From contig JACGCK010000127.1 of assembly GCA_014925825.1 (NCBI GenBank), forward strand, positions 62,001 to 126,000: a DNA stretch of 64,000 nt, given 5' to 3'. Below, in pieces: positions 45,850 through 58,051 of the stretch. Below the pieces are notes generated by a model. That model was not told the DNA's origin and did not search any database. It was given only the letters and a program-made list of their open reading frames with translations. Within the stretch, counting starts at the first letter, position 1, and the number at the start of each line of letters is the position of its first letter. The position numbers and the translations under genes are program-made. Source of the stretch: Pholiota molesta (lineage: Eukaryota; Basidiomycota; Agaricomycetes; Agaricales; Strophariaceae).

Positions 45850-48250
45850 TGACGTGCGGCGTCGTGGGTCACCGTATTTTATCCCAGCTATACATGTGGG
45901 TTGCCTCTGGACAAACAGACAGCATGGGCGGAATATGTACGCCAGCACGACGCGCACCCCGCCCTACCTTCGCATGCCGTTCGCGGCGGAAGCGCGTTGG
46001 GCGCAGCCTCGCAGGGGCGCTGATACCGGTGCACGAACCGGGCTGCAGGCGCGTTGCAGTGCGTGCATGCCTGCGAGGGTGCTGGGGAAAGACAAGGCGG
46101 AGCCAATGGGGTTGGGAGATCAAAGAAGTTTAAGCGGAGTACAAAAAAGGATCTCACGGGCGCGAACGGAGCCGTGGAAACGAATGCCTCTGACCCTAAC
46201 CGCCCCCGACAGCAGCCCGACCTCAGGCATCCACGCCCATCCCCCAACTATCCCTATCACCAAACGAAATGCAAGAGACAGTTAGCAGCGGCCTGCAGGC
46301 GACGAGACGGCTTGCATTCAGAGGCGGTCGGCGGGCTATCCAGTTGAGGTGTGCACTCACCGTTGTCTCTGTTCCCCCAAGCTGGTCCACGACGCATGCA
46401 GCCTGCAAAGCCACGGCGCTGGCTGATCAGATCGCCTTCCCATAGCCCACCAGGGATACGACGCGCATACCGTGTGTACCCATATCGCTATCGGTGTGGG
46501 ATATCACGTCAATCAACTATAAAGGTAGCTGTGCCGTGCCCGTTGCTGCTCTACACCCAACTGCACACGCGCGATCATTATTTGCGACTTGGTGCGAGTG
46601 TGCCTTGTATCGCTGTCTTAGTCTGCCGTTCGATGGTCAACTGAACTGCCGAACTGCAACGTCGCTCGCGGTGGATCCATAGAGGGGGTCGTCGCCGAAT
46701 CAGCCCTGCAGTGCATGACGCGATCGATGTCGAATGCGTCTGCTGCTGGGCTCCTGCTTTAACACGCTTTGATCCTCTCTGATGGAGCACGGAACGACGG
46801 TACTACGTACCCAACTCTCCATCCACACTCATTTTTCTTTTCCCTGCCCATTCATATTCATCCAGACTTGCTCCGTTATTGCCTGTACATCGCAGGCCTA
46901 GAGAGGGCATGCACAGGACAGGACTTGATCTGCCCTTCGCGTCTCGCATGTACGACATTGCTTGACTGCGCCGACTGTGTGTGGCTGGCGATGGTCTTAG
47001 CCCGCCGTCGATGGGAGATCTACCCCCGCCGTAGGTATAATGCCCTCTCTTGGATTTTGCTGTGTGTTGGCGTGGATGATGGGCTACAGTGAGGCATCGC
47101 TGCTTTTCTCTTTTGTTATGTTAGTGTTCTGGTTCCCCCTTTTTTTTGCTCTTTGTCGCATTGCCTTGCTCTACCGGTCATGCATGCTGAGCGCAGAGAG
47201 GATATTTACGGCGCTGTGCTTGATCTGCTGCATGCACTCCCATACTCGAGTGCTGATGCGTGCGGTTGGCGATTTTCCTGACCCCGCGTTGATGGCGAGA
47301 TCTCAGTCTTTGGCCTCCGAAAAGATGTCCTCTCTCGCAGTCGCACTATGCAGTAAGGAGCTCGAGGTGAATGATGATGGTGCTTCGGTGCGACGTTTCG
47401 CTCACCTTTTGTATTTTCATTCTTGTTTCTGCTTCTTCCCCGTCACGATTCCCGACGAGCTCCGAGTACGTGTATCGACGCAGAGCCCGAAGAGAGGCGC
47501 CGCTCTCGACCTCGACCTCATTCCGTCGGCACCTCATCCGTGGTACTGCCTGCCTGCTGCTTCCTGGCTGCGCCAGCACCGTCCGGAACGCGGAATGATA
47601 TAAGAGACAGACTGAGAGACGGCGCTTCTCTGTGTCGGCCTCTTCGTGCGGTGTGGCGGTGTGTGTTTGGCGTGCGCGGATGGCGTGGATCCGCGGATTA
47701 AGCATATAAGAATGCCATACCTCACAGAAAATGATCCATTGATTAATAGAACAAAATAAAAGATAGAGAGTATTCACCATTACAACGTCAATGGGGGGCA
47801 TAATCACGTCGATATCCCTCAACGAATCTTCGAGATTATGGGTAAATCTGGTATTTGGGAAGTCATGGACCCAGCGTGGACCCATCCCCTGTGGCAATAC
47901 TGTATGATTCTACATAGGTGTGAAATCCCAATCCAAACGCGGTGCCGTGGAGAGAATTGGGCGTTGAGATGCAATGTATCCTGTCTGCTTGCATGTCTTG
48001 CGTAAAATGCTGGACTGCACCCCAGGGGCTGGCCATCTGGCTGGCCGGTGTGTTCACATGGATATAGCACTGTTCCAATGAATGCAATTCTCTCCAGTAG
48101 GTTTTCCGTGTGGGATTGACGTGGTGCGCGATTTTTTGCTGTTATTTTGATTTTAACTTGTTTCTTGATCTCATTATCTCAGATGAGCGCCCATCTGCGT
48201 CGCTGATGTGAAGGTCTGCTTAGCGCTTATATACTGATGTCGTATGGGTC
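45850..48250 (+). repeat. R repeat copy R7
   Basis: R start near 46135, core 46672-46751, 'gatggagcacggaacgacggtac' at 46780, 'ctcgcatgtacgacattgcttgactgc' at 46943. It resembles R5 most closely through 41830-42110 / 46780-47080. 3' part with 'ggctggccatctggctggccggtgtg' at 48028. Confidence 0.7.
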
Positions 48251-48559
48251 TGGTATGTAGTGTGTAATAGATGAATTCGTAGTTATGTTCTGTCGCTTAC
48301 GGGGTCGAGCGATCTGATTGGGATTTTTATAGTGGATATAGATTTGTGGTCTTGTTCAAGAGGGATAACACTGGGAGGATGTGCGCCACGCAGTATCGTG
48401 TGCGCAAAACTGTTGACCCTTTCTCAGGGATCGTATATTTAAAAAAATTATACATCGCTTTAGGCGAAGCGTTGACGCATCTGGGACACCAACAGACAAG
48501 CATGTTCGCCTGCCAAGCGGGGCTAGCTTCCCGGCATATGCGCATGCAGAGCTTGGAAT

Positions 48560-50230
48560 GACGCCGATCTCGTAGATTCATGGCTGGAGCTCTCATTCCG
48601 ATTCAATATTCGCATACTCACGTAGTACCGAGTCTGCGACGGAGGAAACATGGCGAGTGCGCGGGAGAAGGGTGCAGGCGGTAAATGTAGTTGGATCGGA
48701 GTTTGAACGTGCGGACTGGAACGGAATCGTCGGATGACCTGCTCACTCATTCTTCTACGACTACCACTGACCCCAAGCGCCCCCCTGGAGCAGCACGATC
48801 TTTACTCATTACGCTAATGTGACCTATGTGAGTCTCATCTATCTCACGGACACATCCTTCTGGTCTCATCGATCTCTGATCCAATGTCTCCCAAGGGCCA
48901 AGACCATCGACAGTGCTAAGAACATCCCCGCACTTCGGCGCAACATATGTGCATCCGCCAACTATACTATACTCCAACGGACACGTAGTCGTTACCAATG
49001 CCCCAGCAGTCAGTAGAAGCCTGGAAACGACGACAGGGCTTGCATTCCGAAGCGATTGGCGGCTATCCAGGTGTGCAGCCTTCGTTGTCTTTGTTCCCCC
49101 ACAGTTCCGCAGATCATACAGCATGCAATGCCCCAGTATTTCATGGTCAGATTGCCTTCCGCAGTGCAGATCGTGCTCGCCCATGGCGCTATTGGTCACC
49201 GAGAGACCCCAACTATGCTGTGCCCTTTGCTGCCAGCTCCACACGCGGTCTTCTCTGCAGCGCTGTGGCTCGTGTGCCTTGCATCACTGTCGTAGTCCGC
49301 CCTACGAACCACAACCACAAGGCCGCGGCATTGTTCACACGTTCATGGTGGATCCGCAGAGAGGGTCGTCGCCGAATCAGCCCTGCGCTGCACGATGCGA
49401 TCGATGTCGATCATGCGTCTGCTGCTGGGCTTCTTCTGTAGAACGATAGGGTGAACAATCCTCTCTGGCGGCGCACGAATGACGGTACGTGCCCCATTAC
49501 CCTGTCTCCTGCTTCAGTTTGGTTTTCCCTGCCCATTCATCCCGTCTTGCGCCGTTCGCGCATGTGCATTTCGAGCCTAGAGAGGGCATGTACGGTACGG
49601 TATTTGGTCTGCCCTCCCACGTCTTGCATGTACCGCATTGCTTGACTGTGTCGATGTATGCGGCTGGAGATGGGCCTAGCCCATTCCTAGCCCGCTGTCG
49701 ATGGCGAGGTCTAAATCCTGACCACAGAGTGTCCTCTCTTGGACTTGATGTGTGTAGGCGGGGATGATGGGGTGTAGTGTTGTCTTTCGCTTCTTTTCGC
49801 TTTCTTATCCTGTCGTGTTCTGGTTCTGGTTCCTTCTTTTCTCTCTTTCCCTCGGTGCCTTGCTCTATTAGCGGTCGTGCAAGCTGAACGCAGAGAGGAT
49901 TTTTGCGGCATATCTAATCTCGCTCATGCACTCCCATCCATCCTTGCAGGCGGTGATCTGTGCTGGCGAGATTTCGTCAATCTCCACTAAGTCCTCTCTC
50001 GCAGGTGTGCCATTCACGCGCCTTCTATTGTTTATTTATTTTCGATTGTCTTTTCGCTTCTTTCCCATCGTCCACTTCCGCAACGCGCTTCGAGTACATT
50101 AAATCCCTACGGGCGCCTGATGAGAGGCGCCGCGCTCAGCTGTTGTCCTTCCGTCGGCATATTATCTGTGATGCTGCCTGCTACGTATTGGCTCCGCAAG
50201 CAACATCCCACCAAAATGTCGACTAGGGTT
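48560..50230 (+). repeat. R repeat copy R8
   Basis: R start box (CGGAGTTTGAAC) near 48695, core 49348-49430, 'cttgcatgtaccgcattgcttgactg' at 49623. Between R7 and R8 (48251-48559) nothing is recognised. No gene. Confidence 0.7.
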
Positions 50231-50310
50231 CAACACCTGATGGTGCCTGTCTGTGTGTGTCGGCCTCGTCCGTGTCCGCGTCTGTGTTGGCCTCATCCGT
50301 ATCTGCGGGG

Positions 50311-50351
50311 TGATGATGATGATGTGGTGGTGGTGGTGGTGGTGGTGGTGT
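50311..50351 (+). repeat. Microsatellite (GAT)n followed by (GTG)n
   Basis: TGATGATGATGATG runs into nine or so GTG units. It produces the His-rich open frame on the minus strand, which is not a gene. Confidence 0.9.
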
Positions 50352-50859
50352 GCGTATGGTGTGTATGGGTAGCGTGGATCCGGCTGTGTCTAACCCGTGT
50401 GTTTGATGTGAGCGGATGGGGTGGGTTGGTGGTACGGGCATGCGGGTCATGCATGGTCGGCGATTGCAGGTTGGACGTTGCGTATTGGGCCACTACTTAG
50501 ACTATGTCGATAGTGAGGCGGGAAGTAGTTCGTTGTCCTTCCTATTCACCCGCATAGAGATGTTTTGTGCTATGGATCCAAGAACATTCAAGAGAAGACA
50601 CACGGAAGGCGCGTTACTGAAATTGCTGCTCATACGTGTATACCAATATAGGAAATTCAAATGAAAGGAGTGTAGGTATGTATGTGCATGACGCGTGTCC
50701 TAACCTACTTAATGTTGCGACACACACTTCGCTATGCATTGTCCTAGCGCCGGGGATAGCGCTCGCGTTGACGCATCGACTACATTCGCTCGCGCACGAT
50801 ATGGGAGACTGCGGCTACCTATTTTGTGCGCCGCTAAGCGCTAAGCAGCCATCGAGCAA

Positions 50860-51093
50860 TGTTCGATGGGCGTCGAGCTTGCCCGGGATTAAGGGAGAGC
50901 TTAGGCTGGGGGCGTAGCTGTTGGGAGCCGGTGCATGGAGCGTTCGGGTGCCGCCTTCTCCGGGGCTTAGTGCTAGAGTCGAGGACGGTCAGCGGTACAT
51001 GGGCATTGGGAAAGCAAAGATCCGCCATCGACCATTTTAATCGGAGTCGTAACCTTATCTTGCCAGTTTACATACATATCCTCACTGACCTAA
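50860..51093 (+). repeat. 5' end of R repeat copy R9
   Basis: R-like start box AATCGGAGTCG near 51040, then 'gccagtttacatacatatcctcactgacc', aligning with 27350-27385 of R3. The Ngaro element follows directly. Confidence 0.6.
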
Positions 51094-51291
51094 TCCGCGA
51101 TGAGCCCGTAGGGCTCATCTTAGGATAAGCTAAAGATAGGCGTCGGAACCAAGATCTTTATATAAGCATCGGCTTAGATAACCTTTCAATATATCGACGA
51201 AGAAAAGCTTATCTTCTCTTCGTCTTCTGAAATCGTTCCGACGCATAAAAAACCTTATCGGTTGTTTTCGGAGATCTTTATCCATTTTTTG
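51094..51291 (+). repeat. Ngaro split repeat A1
   Basis: 198-bp repeat at the 5' end, identical in length to A2 (58483-58680). It carries near its outer end a hairpin of 9-bp arms GATGAGCCC / GGGCTCATC with a 3-nt loop (51099-51119), and a TATATAAG box near 51160 that may drive transcription. Confidence 0.9.
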
Positions 51292-51354
51292 TCTTCATTT
51301 TCCGAAACCTCATACCTCTTTCAACCCAAATCTCCTTTTTTATACATTTTCACC

Positions 51355-53125
51355 ATGGTTGAAGGTGTTGTTCCTCCCGATGTTCCCGAGCCTCCTCCTG
51401 GAGCTCCTGGAGGCCAAAATGGCGATGAGCAACAAGAAGATCTGATTCTCAGGGTGCACCGTACTCATATCAACCCTGAGGTGGTAGTTATCCTCAACAA
51501 TCTCCCTTTATTTAATAAATTGGAGACAAACAAGAAGATTGAGCTTGCTAATATATCTCGAATGAAAAAGACTCTAGATCATGCCATGGATCCAGCCAAT
51601 CACCCAATTGCAGGGTCAGAGACAGCTTCCTTGATCACTATTAGTGACGAGGAACTCTCCGATCTTCTTGATGACAACATCCGCAGCTTTTACAAGGATG
51701 TCATGCCTATCTCCGTGTCGAAACGTCTCGCGGCGATTCAGAAGACTACTGTATCATTTCGACCGGATGTTCATGTAACGCGTAACGGTCGATTATAATG
51801 AACCTATTTACAAAAATGTAACGCAAAAAATGAGCTCGTGAACATGCTCAGAATTCAAAAAATTTCGGCCATAAGGGTGAATTTTCTCTAGGGCCTGTAG
51901 GAGAGCCTATAAGACATGTTTGAATTTTTTTCTCTCTCAGAATGAACCTATTTTTTGTTCAGTAACGCGTAACAATTGGTTCTGAACATGTCAGCCAGTG
52001 AACTAAGAGCGTAACGCGTAACATGGTGTGAACATACGGTCGAAATGGTACAGTATTTCCGGTGAGAGCCAATTATCTAAAAGACCCGCGGATGCCATCG
52101 AGAAGTCTATTGAGACTAGACTCGCAAAGAGGCGCTGCATGACCGGGGCCGATATCGTAGCCCGCGTCGCAGGTGTCCCAGCCAAATTGATATTTCCGCA
52201 AATCATGTATGATACGGAAGACTGTGTTTCCATTCCTCTCCCTTTCTTTTTACATAAGAATGTGCGTTACATTATTGACAATGCGGCCATGTTGGATACG
52301 GTCAAATCGAACCCGTTGGATGGTGCAACCAAGGGTTTGCAGATTCTTGATGTCGCGAAGTTGTCAAACAAGCTCGGATCAGAGCTATCTTTGACTTGCA
52401 GTCAGTGGGGGGAGGCTGCCTGGCAGATGTACAGATTTCAACAGTTTCGAGACAAAGATGGAGAAACCGGCAGTTTTGCTGGTTGGTATTCAAATCATTT
52501 CAATTTTTTTACTTCTCAGATTGATAAAGACGAGACATATGACGCCTGGAAATCCCTCGAACTCGAATTCCGTCAAGAGTTTAGGAGCCAGAAAAAAGAT
52601 TACAGTGCGGCTCATTATGCCGAACGTTATCTGATTGCAAAATCCGAACATTCCATATGGACCCGGACCCAGGCTGCAATACAAGCGATGTCGAAAACGC
52701 CGAGCCAATACAACAATTTCCCACCGCGTAGCGGTGGCAGTAATGGACGTTTTTCACGTCCTGGGAACTCTTATACTTCCTCCCAAGCCCCCATCCCAAC
52801 CTCTTCCTTTCCATCTGGCAGCACGAAGTCCCCCCTCTCCGCTTGCTGCATCTTGTGCGGCCGGAGGGGGCACACCGTCATCTCTCATTCCAGCGACACC
52901 ACGCCAGCAAAATCCGCCGACGGAAAACCCACCTACGCCAAGTATTCGTCCGATCGAATCATGCGCGGACCCGACGGCAAAGAAATTTGCATTCCTTTCA
53001 ACATCAAAGGCGACCGCGCAGCATGCTCCCATTCTAAAGACGAACGAGTCCACATATGCTCCTTCTGCGGGAAAATCCACTTCGCATTCTCCTGGACCTG
53101 CCGCTCTCGCCCTTCCGAATCTTAA
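51355..53125 (+). pseudogene. Ngaro gag-like gene interrupted by a MITE
   Basis: Structural nucleic-acid-binding protein of the retroelement. Starts at ACCATGG, with a Pro-rich N-terminus and an acidic segment. The frame runs to 51748, is broken by the 305-bp MITE (premature stop just inside it), and continues in the same frame from 52056 to 53125. Without the MITE and one TA copy it would be 487 residues. The C-terminal half has a zinc knuckle (CCILCGRRGH, C-x2-C-x3-G-H) and a second Cys/His cluster (CSHSKDERVHICSFCGKIHF..C). Only the first 147 codons precede the MITE, so this copy cannot make full gag unless the MITE is removed. Confidence 0.8.
51749..52053. mobile_element. 305-bp mariner-like MITE in the gag gene
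   Basis: Flanked by TA at 51747-51748 and 52054-52055. Terminal inverted repeats start CTGTATCATTTCGACCG (left) and CTGTACCATTTCGACCG (right, minus strand) and extend through ATGTTCA, about 25 bp with two differences. AT-rich interior with several GTAACGCGTAAC boxes near both ends. TA target and short repeats fit the Tc1/mariner group. Non-coding, so mobilised in trans. Confidence 0.88.
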
Positions 53126-55216
53126 TGACATTTCCGAATTTTTATATCCACCTTTCCTCAACTATACAGATTTCTCTTCTTCAATTATCCATAGACCACA
53201 ATTTGATCCCATACTGCACATTAACGAAGATATTTTCTCTCGAGTCATCCACCCATACAACACGTCCGCCTTCGAATCATTTTTAAACAAGCATAATCTT
53301 TCCTTTCATTATCCTTTACTTATTGACAACCTTCTGCATGGTTTCCCTTTGGGGCGTATGCCCAAAATTACGGACACTGTTATTTTACCACATAATCCTT
53401 CCTTTTTCGACCATACTGACGCTATACAGGACTACCTCCGCAAGGAGGTCGCCTCTGGCCGTATGTCCGGCCCATATACACGCGAAGAAGTCGAATCGAC
53501 TCTTCGCGGCCCATTCTTTGCATCACCCATTATCGCCGTCGTCCAACCTCAACCCGGCGACACTCCAGACAAAATATGTATCTGCCGCCACCTTTCTAAA
53601 AGCACCAAACACCATGAATCCGTGAATTCGCACATCAAAAAGGAAGATTTTCCTACCAGGTTCGACACCGCATCGATGGTGGCTGATATCGTGAGTTTTT
53701 CTCCGTGTTCTCAAAATTTCCCCCATTTCCGACCATATACACTGTTTACACCGACTCTTTGCGCTTAGTGCGAGAGCCAGGTCTTCTTTATCATTCCATT
53801 TTGGGTATTTGCGCATCCGCGTTACTCGCTGACGCTCGATATTCGAGCGCTCGAATATATCATATCTCGTGAGATGTTCACGTTATCGCGATACTCGCAC
53901 ATTATTCTATCCTATACTATCCAACTATCATATCCTATACCATCTATCTTATCCATCTATCATACCTTTATCACATATCGAATCCTATACTCATCTCATA
54001 TTATTCTTATCAGATCGCTCATGCTCCTCCGGGCACCCAAGTTTGTACCCTGGACATTGCAAAGTTCCATCGTACTTGCCCTGTTCATCCATCCCATAAG
54101 CCATGGCTCGTCGTACAGGGTTTACCGCGCGAGTTTTTCATCGACCACGCACATCCTTTCGGTGCCGCTTGCACAAGCAGCAATTCCAGTATGCCAGCCA
54201 ACGCTGCTATCCACGTATGGGCGGCCGAGGGTGTCGCACCCGTTCCTAAATATGAGGACGACCTCAACGTGTTTCGTTTTCCATCGCCGACAGGCACCTT
54301 CGTTGATGGCGACTATTCGTATGACTATGACAAGGCCGAGATGCTGCGCCGTATCGCCCCTTTGGATATTCCATGGCACGAAGAAAAGGGCGACGATTCA
54401 TTCAAGTTCATCACGACATTTATCGGTTTCCAATGGGATCTTCCCAATAAACTCGTCAGCCTCACTGACGAGAAGCGCCTCAAGTTTTTCGAGCGCGTTC
54501 GCCAATTCGTCAATAGGTTTGAAAGACATCCATGTGAAATACTCGACATCCAGAAGATCCATGGTTCCCTTTGCCATATATCATTCGTATACGTTGCAGG
54601 CCGCTCCCATCTGTCATCCTTGTCCAATTTTACCTCTACATTCCCTCCAAACAATGAATACGCCGTTCGATGCCCACCACCATCCGTTATTACCGATCTA
54701 AAATGGTGGTTACACACCCTATCCGCCGCTGGTGTCTCGAGACCACTGCGCCCACGTGGCATTGCTGTCGACCTCGGATTATTCGTCGACGCGTCGACAT
54801 CGTGGGGCATCGGTATTATCATGGGCGACGAATGGGCTGCCTTCCGCCTTCTTCCTTCCTGGAAAATCCCTGGGAGAGACATCTGCTGGCTCGAAACAGT
54901 CGCCATCGAGCTATTGATTTATCTCCTGGAGGCTCGTGGCTTCCGCGACACCCGACTGATCATCCATTCCGATAACAATGGCACAATCGGCGCTCTCGAT
55001 AAGGGCCGCAGTCGCAATCACCATATCAACCTCTCCGTTCGACGCACCTATTCCATCCTCCTTCCCCTCTTTATTACACCTGAATTCGTTTATGTCGCAT
55101 CAGCCGAAAATCCCGCTGACCCTATCTCGCGCGGAGAACCAGGGTCCTCGGACAGGCGCATTTCTACTTATCTTACGCTCCCAGACGAGCTTCGTAATTG
55201 TTTCGTTTATGTCTAG
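52635..55216 (+). CDS. Ngaro reverse transcriptase / RNase H
   Basis: Copies the element RNA into DNA. The frame is open from 52635 and overlaps gag in the +1 frame; the true start, or a frameshift site near the gag end, is unclear. Exon 1 ends at 53690 (PTRFDTASMVADI). A 323-bp GTGAGT..TATCAG intron is inferred, and exon 2 starts at 54014 (IAHAPPGTQVCTLDIAKFH), keeping phase. The RT catalytic box is YEDDLNVFRF (near 54250). RNase H residues are in FVDASTSWG, LETVAIELL, HSDNNGTIG and ENPADPISRG. Ends at TAG 55214-55216, overlapping the recombinase ATG (55209) by 8 nt. No disabling change seen. Joined length from 52635 would be 752 residues, but the N-terminal part overlapping gag is doubtful. 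Confidence 0.82.
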
Positions 55217-57790
55217 TTTAAATCCGTTCAAATTTTCGGCAGCTTGTGCTGTCGAGAGAGACGTGGGTGAAGACATCTCGTCTCCTCCGCGCCCCCCGTC
55301 TTCTCATACTTTCAATACCAACCCATTTGCACATCTGGTTCCTGTAGCACATAATAGTTCTTCTGCATCCAATCTTGTTGTTTTTCGTGACCCAAATTTA
55401 CTTCTGCAAGACTCTTTATCCCATTCTTTGTATAATACCAAAATATCTCCATCCTCGTCCCATCACAGCCTCTATGCATCATCACCATCTGATCCCTCAT
55501 CTCGCGACATCACCTTCACACCCCCAATTCCTCACGACATCTCATCTCACGCCTCTCTTCATGCCACCTCATCTCATCCCGCACTCTTCACGAATTATCC
55601 GCCTCCCACTGTGGCATCGCGCACTATCAAACCTCGGAAACCAAAAGCCGGCTGCGAAATCGCTACGAACTCCCTTCGCCCTCACGTTGCGGCAACGGAT
55701 CGTTTATTCGCATGGAATACTCCCTTCGGTATCGAACATCGATCACATCTCAGCAATATCATCCCTGAGGTCCTCGTGGACCCCGTCCTTATGAGCATAC
55801 GTGGCGCTCTCACACCTCAGACAAAATCATCGTACGCCGCGGGCCTCCTTCGCTGGACCCAATTCTGTGATAAATATGCCATTCCCGAGGCCGATCGCAT
55901 GCCTGCTTCTTACGCGCTCATCTGCGCTTTCGTCGCCGAATACAAGGGGCGCCATACCGGTGGTGTTATCAAGAGCTGGCTATCCGGCATTCGGAGCTGG
56001 CATGTCGTCAACCATGCACCTTGGTACGGTGAAGATGATCCTTGGGTGGATTTTGCGCGCAAGGCGGCCAACAAGGAGGGCGCCAAGCACAAGCGCCCCC
56101 TTCGCGCGCCTATATCTATAGAGCACCTTGTATGCTTGCATGGCGCTATCTCGTTGTCGGATCCCTTCCATGCCGCCCTATGGGCAGTTGCCCTTTGTAC
56201 ATTCTGGGGCTGCAGACGACTCGGCGAGACGACGATATCCGTCGAGGCATCCTTCAACGAATCTTATCACGTCCTTCGATCATCTCCGTACGCGATTTTA
56301 TCTATGATCATTATTGTTTACTTATATCTCTTCAGGGTCTCATTCCGTATCCTGCGTGATGGTACACATTCTGCGCATTTCCGCATCCCATGGACCAAGA
56401 CTACTAAAGAAGAAGGTGCTACAGTCATCCTAACTAGTGTTTGCAGGTCCGGTCCGGTCCGGTCTTTTGCCCAAATTTGGCAAGACCGAGACTGAGACTG
56501 GTCCAGGGCAGTCTCAAGACTGCAAAAAACCGACGAAGACCGACATAGACCGGTTTATGTCGGTCTTGGGCGGTTTAGCAACTGACAAAAACCGGTCTCA
56601 ACCAGTCCTAGTTAAGACTGGTTGAGAACTGGTTGTAGACCGGTCTGAACCAGCATTTTAAGCTGGATTTTACCTGTAGAAACCATTTAAATAGTAGAAA
56701 TTAGACTACTTGAGCGCATTTGCCCATATCTCAGTGGGTTCATAGCCAAATATTATGTGTAAAGGTTTATTAGATAGGTATTTTAATGTTCTACCTTGGC
56801 CTTGGTTTTCGAAAGGCTAGCTTACTTAACGAATGAAATGTTGGCAAAAGCGTCTTGTAGTAGTCTGGTAATGTACATATCATCAATTTAATTATAACTC
56901 AGTCAAATATTGCTCGATTATTTAGGTCTAAAATGCATTGGGCAGGTATATATGCCCTCCAAATATGTGCAAGTTTGCGAAAGGCACGAATGATTAATGG
57001 CTGAAACGCGGGCAAAAGCGTTTATAAGCGCCAAAAATACTCAGCTGATCATAAACTATTAATATCTTCGTCAATTCTTATGCTAAAAATATGATTTTAA
57101 CATTGTTCGAAAGGGATATAAGTGCTCTACTACACTACAAAAAATCTCGCAGAAAGACCGGTTGAAACCGGTCCTAACCGGTTTTTATTGGTCTTTTGAT
57201 TTGGAGAATCATGAAAGACCGCGGACCGGACCGCGGTTGCGGTCTTGATCGGTCCATTCTATTTCCGGTCCACTGCGGTTATGGTCCGGTCTTTTTCCGG
57301 TCTTTTTCCGGTCTTGTAACCGGACCTGCAAACACTAATCCTAACGGGTCGTGATGACGCCTTATGTCCCTGTCGGGCCCTTCGCAACCATCTGGATGTC
57401 AACACGGATATCCCATCCTCCGCCGGACTCTTCGCCTATCGCCTGCCATCCGGAGCCCATCGCAACATGATCAAGCACGTATTCATAAACTTCGTCACCT
57501 CTATCTGGAAATCGGCATCATTGGCCCACGTCTCTGGCCACAGTTTCCGTATCGGAGGCGCTGTCGAATTGTTGCTGGCCGGCGTTCCTCCCGAGGTCGT
57601 TGCTGCTACAGGCGGTTGGACTTCTCTCTCCTTCCTGCTATACTGGCGCCGCATGGAGGAGATACTACCCATGAGCACATCCAAGGCATACAAAAAAATT
57701 CATATTGATGAATTGGCTGGTATTTTCGAACGCTTTCGCATTGATCACAATATAGCTCGTTCTTTATTAGATAGCTCGATGGACGCTTAA
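55209..57790 (+). pseudogene. Ngaro tyrosine recombinase interrupted by a hAT-like MITE
   Basis: Integrates the circular DNA copy by tyrosine-recombinase chemistry. Parts: 55209-56287, intron 56288-56335 (48 bp, GTACGC..TTCAG, length divisible by three so it also reads through), 56336-56434, MITE plus target copy 56435-57345, then 57346-57790. Without the MITE it would be 540 residues in one frame. Catalytic landmarks: first Arg in FWGCRRLGE, HSFRIGG (His-x-x-Arg), GGWTS and the nucleophile Tyr in FLLYWRR. A long Ser/Pro-rich N-terminus precedes a SAM-like domain (PQTKSSYAAGLLRWTQFC). The MITE separates Arg-I from the His-Arg-Tyr part, so this copy is inactive. Confidence 0.85.
56435..57337. 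mobile_element. 903-bp hAT-like non-autonomous element in the recombinase gene
   Basis: Flanked by the perfect 8-bp duplication ATCCTAAC (56427-56434 and 57338-57345). Terminal inverted repeats TAGTGTTTGCAGGTCCGGT are identical at both ends (56435-56453, 57319-57337). The subterminal parts are dense in ACCGGTC/GACCGG motifs, the middle is AT-rich and non-coding. Target size and TAGTG terminus match the hAT at 3860-8512, but the internal terminal sequence differs, so a different transposase probably moves it. Confidence 0.93.
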
Positions 57791-58051
57791 CTTTAGACTC
57801 ATCATTCAGACCTTTATTCTATACTTATTCCTTTTGCACTTGTACCATTTAACTTTTGGCTGAATGATGATTGCGACGTTGAACCATGAACATACGATAT
57901 ATTGCGACGTTGAACAATGAACATATGATATGTTGAGATATTGAACATTAAGATAAATGATCCAACCAGAGCTCTTCTCGGGTTGGGTGCCAGTCTGGAC
58001 TCGGGCCCATGTATGCCTCGTCCAACCTACCAGTTGTGAGTTTCACTCTGG
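57791..58051. other. 3' untranslated part of the Ngaro element
   Basis: AT-rich, with a doubled 'gaacatacgatatattgcgacgttgaac' / 'gaacatatgatatgttgagatattgaac' motif at about 57886-57950. No open frame. Confidence 0.6.

Noticed and set aside
50223..50500. His/Thr-rich minus-strand open frames
   Set aside because: Produced by the (GAT)n(GTG)n microsatellite.
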